Assembly: GCF_000308475.2 (NCBI RefSeq)
Contig: NZ_BAFT02000037.1
Coordinates: forward strand, 37,871 to 101,870
DNA length: 64,000 bases
Reading direction: 5' to 3'
Source of the DNA: Nocardia brasiliensis NBRC 14402
GTDB lineage: Bacteria; Actinomycetota; Actinomycetes; Mycobacteriales; Mycobacteriaceae
In this document: one piece after another, positions 27,385 through 35,486 of the stretch
Layout of the letters: each line of letters begins with the position of its first letter
Position numbering within the stretch: position 1 is the first letter of the stretch
Translations under genes and position numbers: made by a program
Notes under the pieces: generated by a model
Database searches by the model: none
Seen by the model: the letters and a program-made list of their open reading frames with translations, nothing else
What the model was told of the DNA's origin: nothing

Positions 27385-29151
27385 TCAGGCCTTCAACCGG
27401 GCGACCGCGTCGTCCGCGGTCGTCGGTTCGTCGAACCAGTATTCGCGCAACAGCGGCTCGATCTCGCTCTCTATAACGCCGAGAAACCAACGCCATCCAT
27501 CGGATTGGGCCTCGTTCGGGGTGAAGAAGCTGTGGCCGATCTGGAACGAGGGGCCCAGCATCCGGTGCTCGGCGATGGTGGTGTTCAACGCGGCCACCCG
27601 GTCGTGGATACGGGCGACGAGGTCGCCGGACATCGGCAGCTTCGACCGCAGCTCCGCCGCCCACGCCTCGGTGAAGGCGGGCGCGAGTGTTTCGAAGGCG
27701 AACCGGCGGCGCAGCGCGAAATCGACCAGCGCCAAGGACCGGTCCGCGATGTTCATCGTGCCGATCAGATACAGGTTGTCGGGCAGGTGGTAGCGCTCGC
27801 CGGGGACGGGTGAATACGAAAGCTCGAGTGCGTCGTGCTCGCTCCGTTTGGTCGCCTCGATGAGGGTCAGCATCTCGCCGAAGGCCTGCGCGGGATTGCC
27901 GCGGTTGATCTCCTCGATCACCAGCACGTGCGGGATATCGGGTTGCCGCCGTGCCCGTTCCGCGTGGGCGATCAACGGGCCGTCTACGAGATCCAGCCGT
28001 CCCGAGCCGTCCTCGGTGGTCACCGGCCGCCAGCCCCGCACGAAGTCCTCGTAGGACGTATTCGGATGGAACTGCACCGAGCGAATCGCCTCGGGCGACT
28101 GCGATCCGATCAGCGCGTAGGCCAATCGCCTTGCGAGCCAGGTCTTTCCGGTGCCCGGCGCACCTTGCAGCACGAGGTTCTTCTTGCTCGACCATCGTGC
28201 CAGCATCTGCCGCAGCGCCTCGGCGGAATGGAAACAGCCGTCCGCGATGATCTCGGCCACGGTGTACGGCGTGGTTTCTACCGCGTCGGCGTCGTTTTCG
28301 GCGACGACCTCCGCCGCGACCACGGAGCCGCCGGTGTTGTCGGACTGCCACATTTCCCGCCACGGGGACAGGTAGTAATCCACCGGCGCACCGGTCGCCG
28401 CGCGCACCGCGTCGTCGATGGCCCGCAGGTCTCGATCGAGATCGTCGGTGGCGCCGGACGGCAGATAGGCCTGGGCCAGGCCGTCGCGCAACGCGGTCCG
28501 GTGTGCGCCGGACACGATCGGCAGGAAGTACTCGGGGTGGAAGAGATACAGCAGTGCTTGTCGTTGCGCGGGTTCGCGCGGGCCGGGCGCGCCGCGAACG
28601 ATGGCGCGGCAGGCGAACGGATCGGCTCGGGCGGCCTGTCGCTGTGCGGGGTCGTGGCTCTTGAAGTACTCGGCGAACTCCACCAGGTACGCCAGTTGTG
28701 CCCAGCGTCTGCTGTTGAATGCGCGGCCACCGTTGAAGACCCCGTCCTGGAAGGCCGCGAGCACTTCGCCGGGTATGCCCACCGCCTCTTCGAGCGGCTC
28801 CAGTATCCGCTCGACGGCCCGAATCTTGGTCGTCGGCAACAGGTTCACCAGCGGTAGCACGTTCAGGGTGTAGATCTCGGCGAAGAGTTGCCGTGCGGGC
28901 GGGGCGACCTCGGCGAGCTGGTGCTCCAGTTTGGCGACGAAGGAGGCCCCGGAGGCATCCGGCGCGTCCACGTACGCACGGTGCAACTCGGCCAGGTGTT
29001 CCGGTGTCCAGATCGCGCGGCCCGGCGTGAACAGCGAATCGTCGTCCACCAGGCACCGCCGCATGATCGTCCGTGCCACCGCCTCGACCCGCGCCGACCC
29101 CGACCGTCCCAGTGAGAGCTGCTCCTCGGCCACCCGTCGATTCTGACCCAT
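27385..29151 (-). CDS. mcrB: McrB-like GTPase of an McrBC restriction system
   Basis: 588 residues from ATG 29151 after GAGGTGA. A longer frame to 29274 lacks a site. The N-terminal half is the variable DNA-recognition region. The AAA+ GTPase has Walker A GAPGTGKT (330-337), Walker B VLVIEEINRGNP (409-420) and the McrB-type GTP-specificity motif MNIADRS (466-472), then FALRRRF. McrB translocates on DNA and drives McrC cleavage. The target modification cannot be read from the sequence. The pair sits beside the RiPP locus, but the terminator at 26280 separates the transcripts. Confidence 0.92.
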   Translation of the reverse strand: MGQNRRVAEEQLSLGRSGSARVEAVARTIMRRCLVDDDSLFTPGRAIWTPEHLAELHRAYVDAPDASGASFVAKLEHQLAEVAPPARQLFAEIYTLNVLPLVNLLPTTKIRAVERILEPLEEAVGIPGEVLAAFQDGVFNGGRAFNSRRWAQLAYLVEFAEYFKSHDPAQRQAARADPFACRAIVRGAPGPREPAQRQALLYLFHPEYFLPIVSGAHRTALRDGLAQAYLPSGATDDLDRDLRAIDDAVRAATGAPVDYYLSPWREMWQSDNTGGSVVAAEVVAENDADAVETTPYTVAEIIADGCFHSAEALRQMLARWSSKKNLVLQGAPGTGKTWLARRLAYALIGSQSPEAIRSVQFHPNTSYEDFVRGWRPVTTEDGSGRLDLVDGPLIAHAERARRQPDIPHVLVIEEINRGNPAQAFGEMLTLIEATKRSEHDALELSYSPVPGERYHLPDNLYLIGTMNIADRSLALVDFALRRRFAFETLAPAFTEAWAAELRSKLPMSGDLVARIHDRVAALNTTIAEHRMLGPSFQIGHSFFTPNEAQSDGWRWFLGVIESEIEPLLREYWFDEPTTADDAVARLKA

Positions 29152-29276
29152 CCGGTCACCTCGGCAGGGCGAATCTCTGGCGACCGGGGATCGCCGAGCG
29201 AAGCCTGAGAGCAATATGTGACCACGGTCACAATTTGGTGACGGCGGGAAAGATTCCGTTGGAAACCTTTTCATAT

Positions 29277-29296
29277 GCTTTGCGAAGTCTTTACTA
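29277..29296 (+). promoter_or_regulatory. Promoter-like element shared with the paralogous gene
   Basis: GCTTTGCGAAGTCTTTACTA, about 130 bases before the SulP-carbonic anhydrase start, recurs with one mismatch at 31758-31777 before the second paralogue. TACTAT at its end could be a -10 hexamer. Confidence 0.55.
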
Positions 29297-29429
29297 TTGT
29301 CCCGACCTTCGCGTCACTCGGGTTTGCCGCTCTCGGGCGGTTGAGCTTCGCCCGCTGCTCGCTTTCGATGCCAGTACATGTTCCACCGATGAACCGGGAC
29401 GGCGTGCGTTCGCCCGGCGAAGGAGAAAT

Positions 29430-31661
29430 ATGTCCACCGACACCGATCCTGCACCACGGACGTTGCCGCGCACTGCCTCTTTACCTGAACGCCTGGCCAT
29501 TCTCGGCCGCCACGACCTGCCCGCTTCGATCGTGGTTTTCCTTGTCGCACTGCCCCTTTCCCTCGGCGTCGCGGTCGCCTCCGGTGCGCCGGTCGCCGCC
29601 GGGCTGATCGCCGCCGTGGTCGGCGGCGTGGTCGCCGGTCTGCTCGGCGGCTCGGCGGTGCAGGTGAGCGGGCCGACGGCCAGCCTCACCGTGATCGTCG
29701 CCGAGAGCGTGCACCAATTCGGCTGGGCTGCCACGTGTTTCATCACCGTCGGCGCCGGCCTCTTGCAGATCCTGTTCGGGCTCAGTCGCATAGCGCGGGC
29801 CGCGCTGGCGATCGCGCCGGTGGTGGTGCACGCGCTGCTGGCCGGTATCGGCGTGATCATCGCGCTGCAGCAGGTACATGTGCTGCTGGGCGGCGCCTCG
29901 CTCAGCTCCTCGTTCGACAGCCTCGTGCAACTGCCGCACCAGCTGATGTCGGTGCACAGCGGCGACCTGGTGATCGGCCTGGTGGTGATCGTCATCCTGG
30001 TCGGCTGGAAGTTTCTGCCGCGTCAGGTCCGGTCGGTGCCCGGGCCGCTGGTCGCGGTGGTGGTCGCGACCGTGCTGTCGCTGGTCTTGCCCACCCAGGT
30101 GGAGCGCCTGGTGCTCAACGGTTCGCTGCTGGACGCGATCGGACTGCCCGCGGTGCCGTCGGGCACCTGGACGGCGATCGCGCTGACCATGGTGACGATC
30201 GCGCTCATCGCCAGCGTGGAGACCCTGCTCTCGGCCGTCGCCGTGGACAAACTGCGCCCCGGCAGCGCGGCCAACCTCGACCGGGAACTGATCGGCCAGG
30301 GCACGGCGAACGCGGTGTCCGGCCTGCTCGGCGGCCTGCCGATCGCCGCGGTGATCGTCCGCAGCATCACCAACGCGAACGCGGGCGCGCAGACCAGGGC
30401 GGCGACCGTGCTGCACGGGATCTGGATCCTGCTGTTCTCGGTCGCGTTCGCCGGTCTGGTGCAGCAGATCCCGAAGGCGGCGCTGGCCGGGCTGTTGATC
30501 CTGATCGGCGTGCAGCTGGTCAAGCTGGCGCACATCCGGCTGGCCCGGCGCACCGGTGATCTCTACGTCTACGTCGCGACGGTGCTCAGCGTGGTGTTCC
30601 TGAACCTGTTGGTGGGCATGGTGATCGGGCTGGTGCTCTCGTTCGCGCTGCTGCTGTGGCGGGTGGTCCGGGTGACGATCGCCGCCGCGCCGGTGGCCGG
30701 TACCCGCCGCTGGGTGGTCACCATCGACGGCACCTGTACCTTCCTCGCGCTGCCGAAACTCAGCGCCGAGCTGGCGAAGGTGCCCGCGGACGCGGAGGTG
30801 ACCGTCGAGATGACCGTGGACTTCCTGGACCATGCCTCCTACGAGCGGATCACCGAGTGGGCCGCGCGTCGCGAATCCGAGGGCGGTGCAGTCGAATTCG
30901 TCGAGATCGGCAGCGCGCGGATGGCGACGGCGACCGCCGGGCCGCCCGAGCGCGGACACTCCAGGAAGGTGCTCGATCAGGCGATCGGGCCGTGGCGGCG
31001 CAGCGGCAACCGGGAGGATCCGATCACGGCCGGCATCGCCGCCTACCACCGCGGGCACGCGCACCTGCTGCGGCCGCATCTGGCTGGTCTGCAGCATCGT
31101 CCCGATGCCGACTCGTTCTTCCTGACCTGCGCCGACGCGCGCGTGGTCCCGAACGTCATCACCAACAGCGGCCCCGGCGATCTGTTCACGGTCCGCAATG
31201 TGGGCAATCTGGTGCCGACCGCGGGCAGTGACGTCTCGGTGGAGGCCGCGCTCATCTACGCGTTGGAGAAGCTCGACGTGCGCGCCGTCGTGGTGTGCGG
31301 GCATTCCGGCTGCGGTGCGATGGAGGCGCTGTACCGCGACGTGCGGACCGGCCCCGGCCTGGGGGACTGGCTGGCGCACGCGCGGCCCAGCCTCGACCGG
31401 TTCCGGCTCGGGCATCCGGTGGCCGAGGCGGCGGCGTTCGCCGGCTTCGGAGAGGTGGACCAGCTCGGCATGGTGAACGTCGCGGCGCAGCTCGAGACCT
31501 TGCACGCCCATCCCGCCGTCCGGCAGGGGATCGAGGAGCGCGGCGTCGCGGTCTCGGGTCTGTTCTTCGACCTGGCCACCGCCCGGGTGATCGAGGTGAC
31601 CGTGGACGGCATCGCGGAGTTCGACGATGAGGGGCGCCGTGTCGCCGCACAGCCGGTGTAA
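29430..31661 (+). CDS. SulP-family transporter fused to beta-carbonic anhydrase, copy 1
   Basis: 743 residues from ATG 29430 after AAGGAG. Residues 30-420 are a SulP anion transporter core with the LPASIVVFLVALPLSLG first helix. A STAS-like domain follows at about 435-560. A beta-carbonic anhydrase starts near 570, with zinc ligands in LTCADAR and GHSGCGAM. Fusions of this kind are thought to import bicarbonate and interconvert it with CO2; M. tuberculosis Rv3273 has this layout. It is followed 268 bases later by a close paralogue. The two share most of their length, so they arose by tandem duplication. Confidence 0.92.
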   Translation: MSTDTDPAPRTLPRTASLPERLAILGRHDLPASIVVFLVALPLSLGVAVASGAPVAAGLIAAVVGGVVAGLLGGSAVQVSGPTASLTVIVAESVHQFGWAATCFITVGAGLLQILFGLSRIARAALAIAPVVVHALLAGIGVIIALQQVHVLLGGASLSSSFDSLVQLPHQLMSVHSGDLVIGLVVIVILVGWKFLPRQVRSVPGPLVAVVVATVLSLVLPTQVERLVLNGSLLDAIGLPAVPSGTWTAIALTMVTIALIASVETLLSAVAVDKLRPGSAANLDRELIGQGTANAVSGLLGGLPIAAVIVRSITNANAGAQTRAATVLHGIWILLFSVAFAGLVQQIPKAALAGLLILIGVQLVKLAHIRLARRTGDLYVYVATVLSVVFLNLLVGMVIGLVLSFALLLWRVVRVTIAAAPVAGTRRWVVTIDGTCTFLALPKLSAELAKVPADAEVTVEMTVDFLDHASYERITEWAARRESEGGAVEFVEIGSARMATATAGPPERGHSRKVLDQAIGPWRRSGNREDPITAGIAAYHRGHAHLLRPHLAGLQHRPDADSFFLTCADARVVPNVITNSGPGDLFTVRNVGNLVPTAGSDVSVEAALIYALEKLDVRAVVVCGHSGCGAMEALYRDVRTGPGLGDWLAHARPSLDRFRLGHPVAEAAAFAGFGEVDQLGMVNVAAQLETLHAHPAVRQGIEERGVAVSGLFFDLATARVIEVTVDGIAEFDDEGRRVAAQPV

Positions 31662-31732
31662 CCCCCGCGACGGGCCTCGATACCGCCTTCGCAAGCTTGT
31701 GAGGCAGGCCATAGCCCTGGGAGCTGCGAATT

Positions 31733-31749
31733 TACGCATAGTTTGCGTA
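31733..31749. promoter_or_regulatory. Inverted repeat TACGCA-N5-TGCGTA
   Basis: A perfect six-base inverted repeat with five-base spacer lies just upstream of the shared promoter-like element of the second paralogue. I do not see it before the first copy. It may be an operator specific to the second gene. Confidence 0.45.
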
Positions 31750-31757
31750 GTTCTCAG

Positions 31758-31777
31758 GCTTTGCTAAGTCTTTACTA
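31758..31777 (+). promoter_or_regulatory. Promoter-like element, second copy
   Basis: GCTTTGCTAAGTCTTTACTA, 19 of 20 bases identical to 29277-29296. It lies about 150 bases before ATG 31929 and continues into the AT-rich ATAAT, a plausible -10 region. Confidence 0.55.
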
Positions 31778-31928
31778 ATAATCTTGATTCGGTTTACATC
31801 CCGACCCGTTGCCGTGTCGGGAGAGCTGCTTCACCGCGAGAATGCCGGTTCGCGGTCGCTTGCCCTGCTGGACATTTGATCGTCAACCGACCTCGGTCCC
31901 CCGGACCGGGTTCGGCGAAGGAGAAGTC

Positions 31929-34181
31929 ATGGCTATCGATAACGATTTAGCCCCACCGATGTCACCGCCAGTCCCCGCGGGCTCGGGTCGAAGTTCCGGA
32001 CAGATGTCCGAACGTGTCCAATCGATTCTGCGCCATGACGTGCCCGCCTCGATTGTGGTCTTCCTGGTCGCGCTGCCGCTGTCCCTCGGCATCGCCCTCG
32101 CCTCCGGTGCGCCGGTCATGGCGGGTCTCATCGCCGCCGTCATCGGCGGCATCGTCGCCGGCCTGCTCGGCGGCTCCGTGCTCCAGGTGAGCGGCCCCGC
32201 GGCCGGTCTCACCGTCGTGGTTGCCGAGTCCATCAGCCAATTCGGCTGGAAGGTAACCGGTTTCATCGTCGTCGCGGCCGGTGTGCTGCAAATCCTGTTC
32301 GGCCTCAGCCGGATCGCGCGTGCCGCACTGGCCGTCGCGCCGGTGGTGGTGCACGCGATGCTCGCGGGTATCGGTATCACCATTGCGCTGCAACAGATTC
32401 ACGTGCTGCTCGGCGGTTCGTCGCACAGCTCCGCGTGGAAGAACATCACCCAGCTGCCCGGGCAGCTGATGTCGCTGCACGGTGGTGACGCGTTCATCGG
32501 CGCGGTGGTCATCGCGATCATGCTGGGCTGGAAGTACATGCCCGCCAAGGTGCGTGCCGTGCCCGGACCGCTGGTCGCGGTGGTCGCGGCTACGCTGCTC
32601 GCCATGGTGCTGCCCACCGGCGCCGAGCGAATCGTGTTGAACGGCTCGCTGTTCGACGCGATCGGCCTGCCGGAACTGCCGCGCGGCGACTGGTCGGCCG
32701 TGGTGCTGATGATCATCACCATCGCCCTGATCGCCAGCGTGGAGAGCCTGCTCTCGGCCGTCGCGGTGGACAAGATGCACTCCGGTCGGCGCACCAATTT
32801 CGACCGTGAGCTGATCGGTCAGGGTTCGTCCAACGTGCTCTCGGGCCTGCTCGGCGGCCTGCCGGTGACCGGCGTGATCGTGCGCAGCGCCACCAACGTG
32901 CAGGCGGGTGCGCGCAGTCGCGCCTCCGCGGTGCTGCACGGCATCTGGATCCTGGTGTTCTCGGTGGCCCTGGCCGCCGTGGTACAGCAGATTCCGAAGG
33001 CGGCGCTGGCCGGCCTGCTGATCGTCATCGGCACGCAGCTGGTCAAGCTGGCGCATATCCGGCTCGCCCGGCGCACCGGTGACCTGTTCGTCTACTCCGC
33101 CACCATCGCCGGCGTGGTGTTCCTCAACCTGCTCGAGGGCGTGCTGATCGGCCTCGCGCTGGCGTTCGGGCTGCTGCTGTGGCGCGTGGTGCGAGTGGCG
33201 ATCAACGCCAGGCAGATCCCGGGCTCGCAACGCTGGATGATCACCATCGACGGCTCCTGCACGTTCCTCGCGCTGCCGAAGCTGTCCGCGGAATTCATGA
33301 AGGTGCCCTCGGACGCCGACGTCACCGTCGAGATGACCGTCGACTTCCTCGATCACGCCGCGTTCGAGGCCATCGAGGACTGGGTGCGTCAGCAGGAAAG
33401 CAACGGCGGCAGTGTCGATTTCGTGGAGATCGGCAGTGCCAGGATGGCGCACGCCACCTCGGGTCCGCCGTCGCGCGGTTTCGGCCGCGCGGTGTTGAGC
33501 GACATCCTCGGTCCGTGGCGGCGCGACGAGCACGACGACCCGATCGCGGCCGGCGTCGCGGCCTACCACCGCAGCCATGCGCACGTGGTGCGGCCGCATC
33601 TGGACGAGCTGGTGCACAGCCAGGATCCGGATTCGTTCTTCCTCACCTGCGCCGACTCGCGCATCGTGCCGAACATGATCACCAACAGCGGTCCCGGCGA
33701 CCTGTTCACCGTCCGCAATGTGGGCAATCTCGTTCCGGCCGTGGGTGATCCGTCGGTCGACGCGGCGCTCGTCTTCGCGCTGGAGGAACTGAATGTGCGC
33801 TCGATCGTGGTCTGCGGCCATTCGTCGTGCGGCGCCATGAAGGCACTGCACTCGGGCGCGCAGGCGGGTCCGGAGATCGACAAGTGGCTCGCCCACGCCC
33901 GGCCCAGCCTGGACCGGATGCACCGGGGCCACCCGGTGGCGGTGGCCGCGGCGCGCGCCGGCTTCGGCGAGGTCGATCAGCTGAGCATGGTGAACGTCGC
34001 GGTGCAGTTGGAGAACCTGCAGCGGCACCCGGCCGTGCGCAAGGCGGTCGACGAGCGCGGAGTCACCGTGTCTGGCTTGTTCTTCGATATCGCCAGCGGG
34101 CGGGTCATCGAGGTGACCGAGCACGGCCTGGCGCACATCGATGACGAAGCGGGCCAGCGGGTCATGCCCGAACTGGTCTGA
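31929..34181 (+). CDS. SulP-family transporter fused to beta-carbonic anhydrase, copy 2
   Basis: 750 residues from ATG 31929 after GAAGGAG. The layout is the same as the copy at 29430: SulP core with LPLSLGIALASGAP, STAS-like middle, and beta-carbonic anhydrase with LTCADSR and GHSSCGAM. All zinc and catalytic residues are kept in both copies, so neither looks degenerate. Differences concentrate at the N-terminus and in the loops. A strong hairpin terminator follows at 34194-34224. Different upstream operators could give the two copies different expression; that is inference. Confidence 0.92.
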   Translation: MAIDNDLAPPMSPPVPAGSGRSSGQMSERVQSILRHDVPASIVVFLVALPLSLGIALASGAPVMAGLIAAVIGGIVAGLLGGSVLQVSGPAAGLTVVVAESISQFGWKVTGFIVVAAGVLQILFGLSRIARAALAVAPVVVHAMLAGIGITIALQQIHVLLGGSSHSSAWKNITQLPGQLMSLHGGDAFIGAVVIAIMLGWKYMPAKVRAVPGPLVAVVAATLLAMVLPTGAERIVLNGSLFDAIGLPELPRGDWSAVVLMIITIALIASVESLLSAVAVDKMHSGRRTNFDRELIGQGSSNVLSGLLGGLPVTGVIVRSATNVQAGARSRASAVLHGIWILVFSVALAAVVQQIPKAALAGLLIVIGTQLVKLAHIRLARRTGDLFVYSATIAGVVFLNLLEGVLIGLALAFGLLLWRVVRVAINARQIPGSQRWMITIDGSCTFLALPKLSAEFMKVPSDADVTVEMTVDFLDHAAFEAIEDWVRQQESNGGSVDFVEIGSARMAHATSGPPSRGFGRAVLSDILGPWRRDEHDDPIAAGVAAYHRSHAHVVRPHLDELVHSQDPDSFFLTCADSRIVPNMITNSGPGDLFTVRNVGNLVPAVGDPSVDAALVFALEELNVRSIVVCGHSSCGAMKALHSGAQAGPEIDKWLAHARPSLDRMHRGHPVAVAAARAGFGEVDQLSMVNVAVQLENLQRHPAVRKAVDERGVTVSGLFFDIASGRVIEVTEHGLAHIDDEAGQRVMPELV

Positions 34182-34193
34182 TCGCACGCGCAT

Positions 34194-34224
34194 CGAACCC
34201 GCCCGCTACCACCGGGCGGGTTCG
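34194..34224 (+). terminator. Hairpin terminator after the second SulP-carbonic anhydrase gene
   Basis: A perfect 12-base-pair stem (34194-34205 with 34213-34224) and seven-base loop begin 13 bases after the stop codon. Confidence 0.75.
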
Positions 34225-34274
34225 ACGCGTTCGGGCCGCCCTGGCGCGGCCCGCCGACTCGTAAGCTGAGAAAG

Positions 34275-34694
34275 ATGACCGCGGAGCTGGAAACCCGATC
34301 AACAGGCTGGCGCGCCTTCCGTGCCCGCATCGCCGAGCGCCCTACGCTGAACCTGGTCTACCGGATCGGGGTCGCGCTGGCCGGTGTCGCGGTGCTCGCG
34401 CTCGGGATCCTGGCGATTCCGTACCCCGGACCCGGCTGGGCGATCGTCTTCGCCGGACTTGGCATCCTCGCCACCGAATTCGCCTGGGCGCGCCGGGCAC
34501 TCGGCTGGCTGCGCGACAAGTACCGGCAGGGTATGGCGTGGTATTCCGAACGGGGTCTCGCCATGCGGGTGTTCGCGGCCGCCGCCACCTTCGCGCTGGT
34601 CGTCGCGACGCTCTGGATATTGGGCACGTTCGGGATGGTCGGCAGCTGGATCGGAGTCGAGTGGCAATGGTTACGCAGTCCCCTGAAGTGGTGA
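34275..34694 (+). CDS. PGPGW-family (TIGR02611-like) transmembrane protein
   Basis: 139 residues with three hydrophobic segments. The hallmark YPGPGWAIVFAGLGILATEFAWA lies at about residues 48-70, as in the PGPGW family of small actinobacterial membrane proteins, whose function is unknown. The ATG at 34275 has weak upstream AGAAAG. The 3' end overlaps the next gene by 28 bases, so they are likely co-transcribed. Confidence 0.85.
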   Translation: MTAELETRSTGWRAFRARIAERPTLNLVYRIGVALAGVAVLALGILAIPYPGPGWAIVFAGLGILATEFAWARRALGWLRDKYRQGMAWYSERGLAMRVFAAAATFALVVATLWILGTFGMVGSWIGVEWQWLRSPLKW

Positions 34695-35305
34695 ACACCG
34701 TCCCCGGGCGCACGTTGACCGAGCCGCAGTGGCTGGCGGCGCGGATCGCGGAGATGGGGCATTCCTGGGGGACCACCTCGCCGCGGATCGCGGGCACGCT
34801 GTGGTGGTGCATGGTCGCCTCCGCGCTCGTCGAGCAGGTCGCCCGCGCCTACGCGCAGGGGCAGCCCGCGGTGGAACCGGTGCTGGACCGGTTCGACTGC
34901 GAGGTCCGGCCGGACGGCGGGGTGGAGCGCATTCACGTGCTCGCCGAGCCGGACGCCGCGGCCGAGCCCGGCGCGTCCTTGCGGGAAACCCTTACGGCGG
35001 TGATCGGTCCGGTCGCCGAGGTGTCGGGCGCGGGCGTGCCTGCGCTGTGGGCGATCGTCGCCGACGCGGTCGGGAACCGGGCGCTGGACGCCGGTGACGG
35101 CGCGGCGGGCGGCCGGTTGGCTGCCGCGATCGGCGGCAAGCTGCCGATACCCCGGTTCGTCGAGATCGGCGGCCGCACGTTCGTCAAACGGATCTCCTGC
35201 TGCCTCGTCTACGAGGTCCCCAGTTGTGAGATGTGCACCAGCTGCCCCAAGCGCCCCGCCGCCGAGCGCACCACCATGCTGGAGCGCCTGGCCGGGGAGA
35301 ATTGA
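34667..35305 (+). CDS. (2Fe-2S)-binding protein, FhuF C-terminal-like
   Basis: 212 residues from ATG 34667, which overlaps the preceding gene. The C-terminus has ISCCLVYEVPSCEMCTSCPK, the CC-x8-CxxC cluster-binding pattern of FhuF-type siderophore-iron reductases. The region before it is variable. FhuF proteins release iron from ferric siderophores in the cytoplasm. Whether this one does is not shown; no siderophore genes are near, and many actinobacterial members are uncharacterised. Confidence 0.8.
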   Translation: MVTQSPEVVNTVPGRTLTEPQWLAARIAEMGHSWGTTSPRIAGTLWWCMVASALVEQVARAYAQGQPAVEPVLDRFDCEVRPDGGVERIHVLAEPDAAAEPGASLRETLTAVIGPVAEVSGAGVPALWAIVADAVGNRALDAGDGAAGGRLAAAIGGKLPIPRFVEIGGRTFVKRISCCLVYEVPSCEMCTSCPKRPAAERTTMLERLAGEN

Positions 35306-35411
35306 CGTGCCCGCCTGATCAATTGCACGACTGTCGGTCCGCAATGCAAAGATTGGACGCGCCCAGTAACCGGCGCAAGACGTGGGAAGCCGGGCTAGCT
35401 AGCATGGTCGC

Positions 35412-35434
35412 GCCGGGACAACTGCTGTCCCGGC
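35412..35434 (+). other. Hairpin in the thrS leader
   Basis: GCCGGGACA-ACTGC-TGTCCCGGC, a perfect nine-base-pair stem, lies 53 bases before the GTG of thrS. It is not followed by a T run. I do not see T-box landmarks. It may be an attenuator-like or protein-binding hairpin, or a promoter-proximal operator. Confidence 0.4.
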
Positions 35435-35486
35435 CATGATCCGCGGGAACCTCCCGCACCCGAGAAAAGCCAAGGAGAGCACTGCC

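Noticed and set aside
29073..29429. Longer N-terminus for the first SulP-carbonic anhydrase
   Set aside because: It would overlap the mcrB start and the promoter element. ATG 29430 has AAGGAG directly upstream and aligns with the paralogue start.
35306..35486. T-box riboswitch before thrS
   Set aside because: I could not find the conserved T-box sequence or a terminator/antiterminator pair with a T run.
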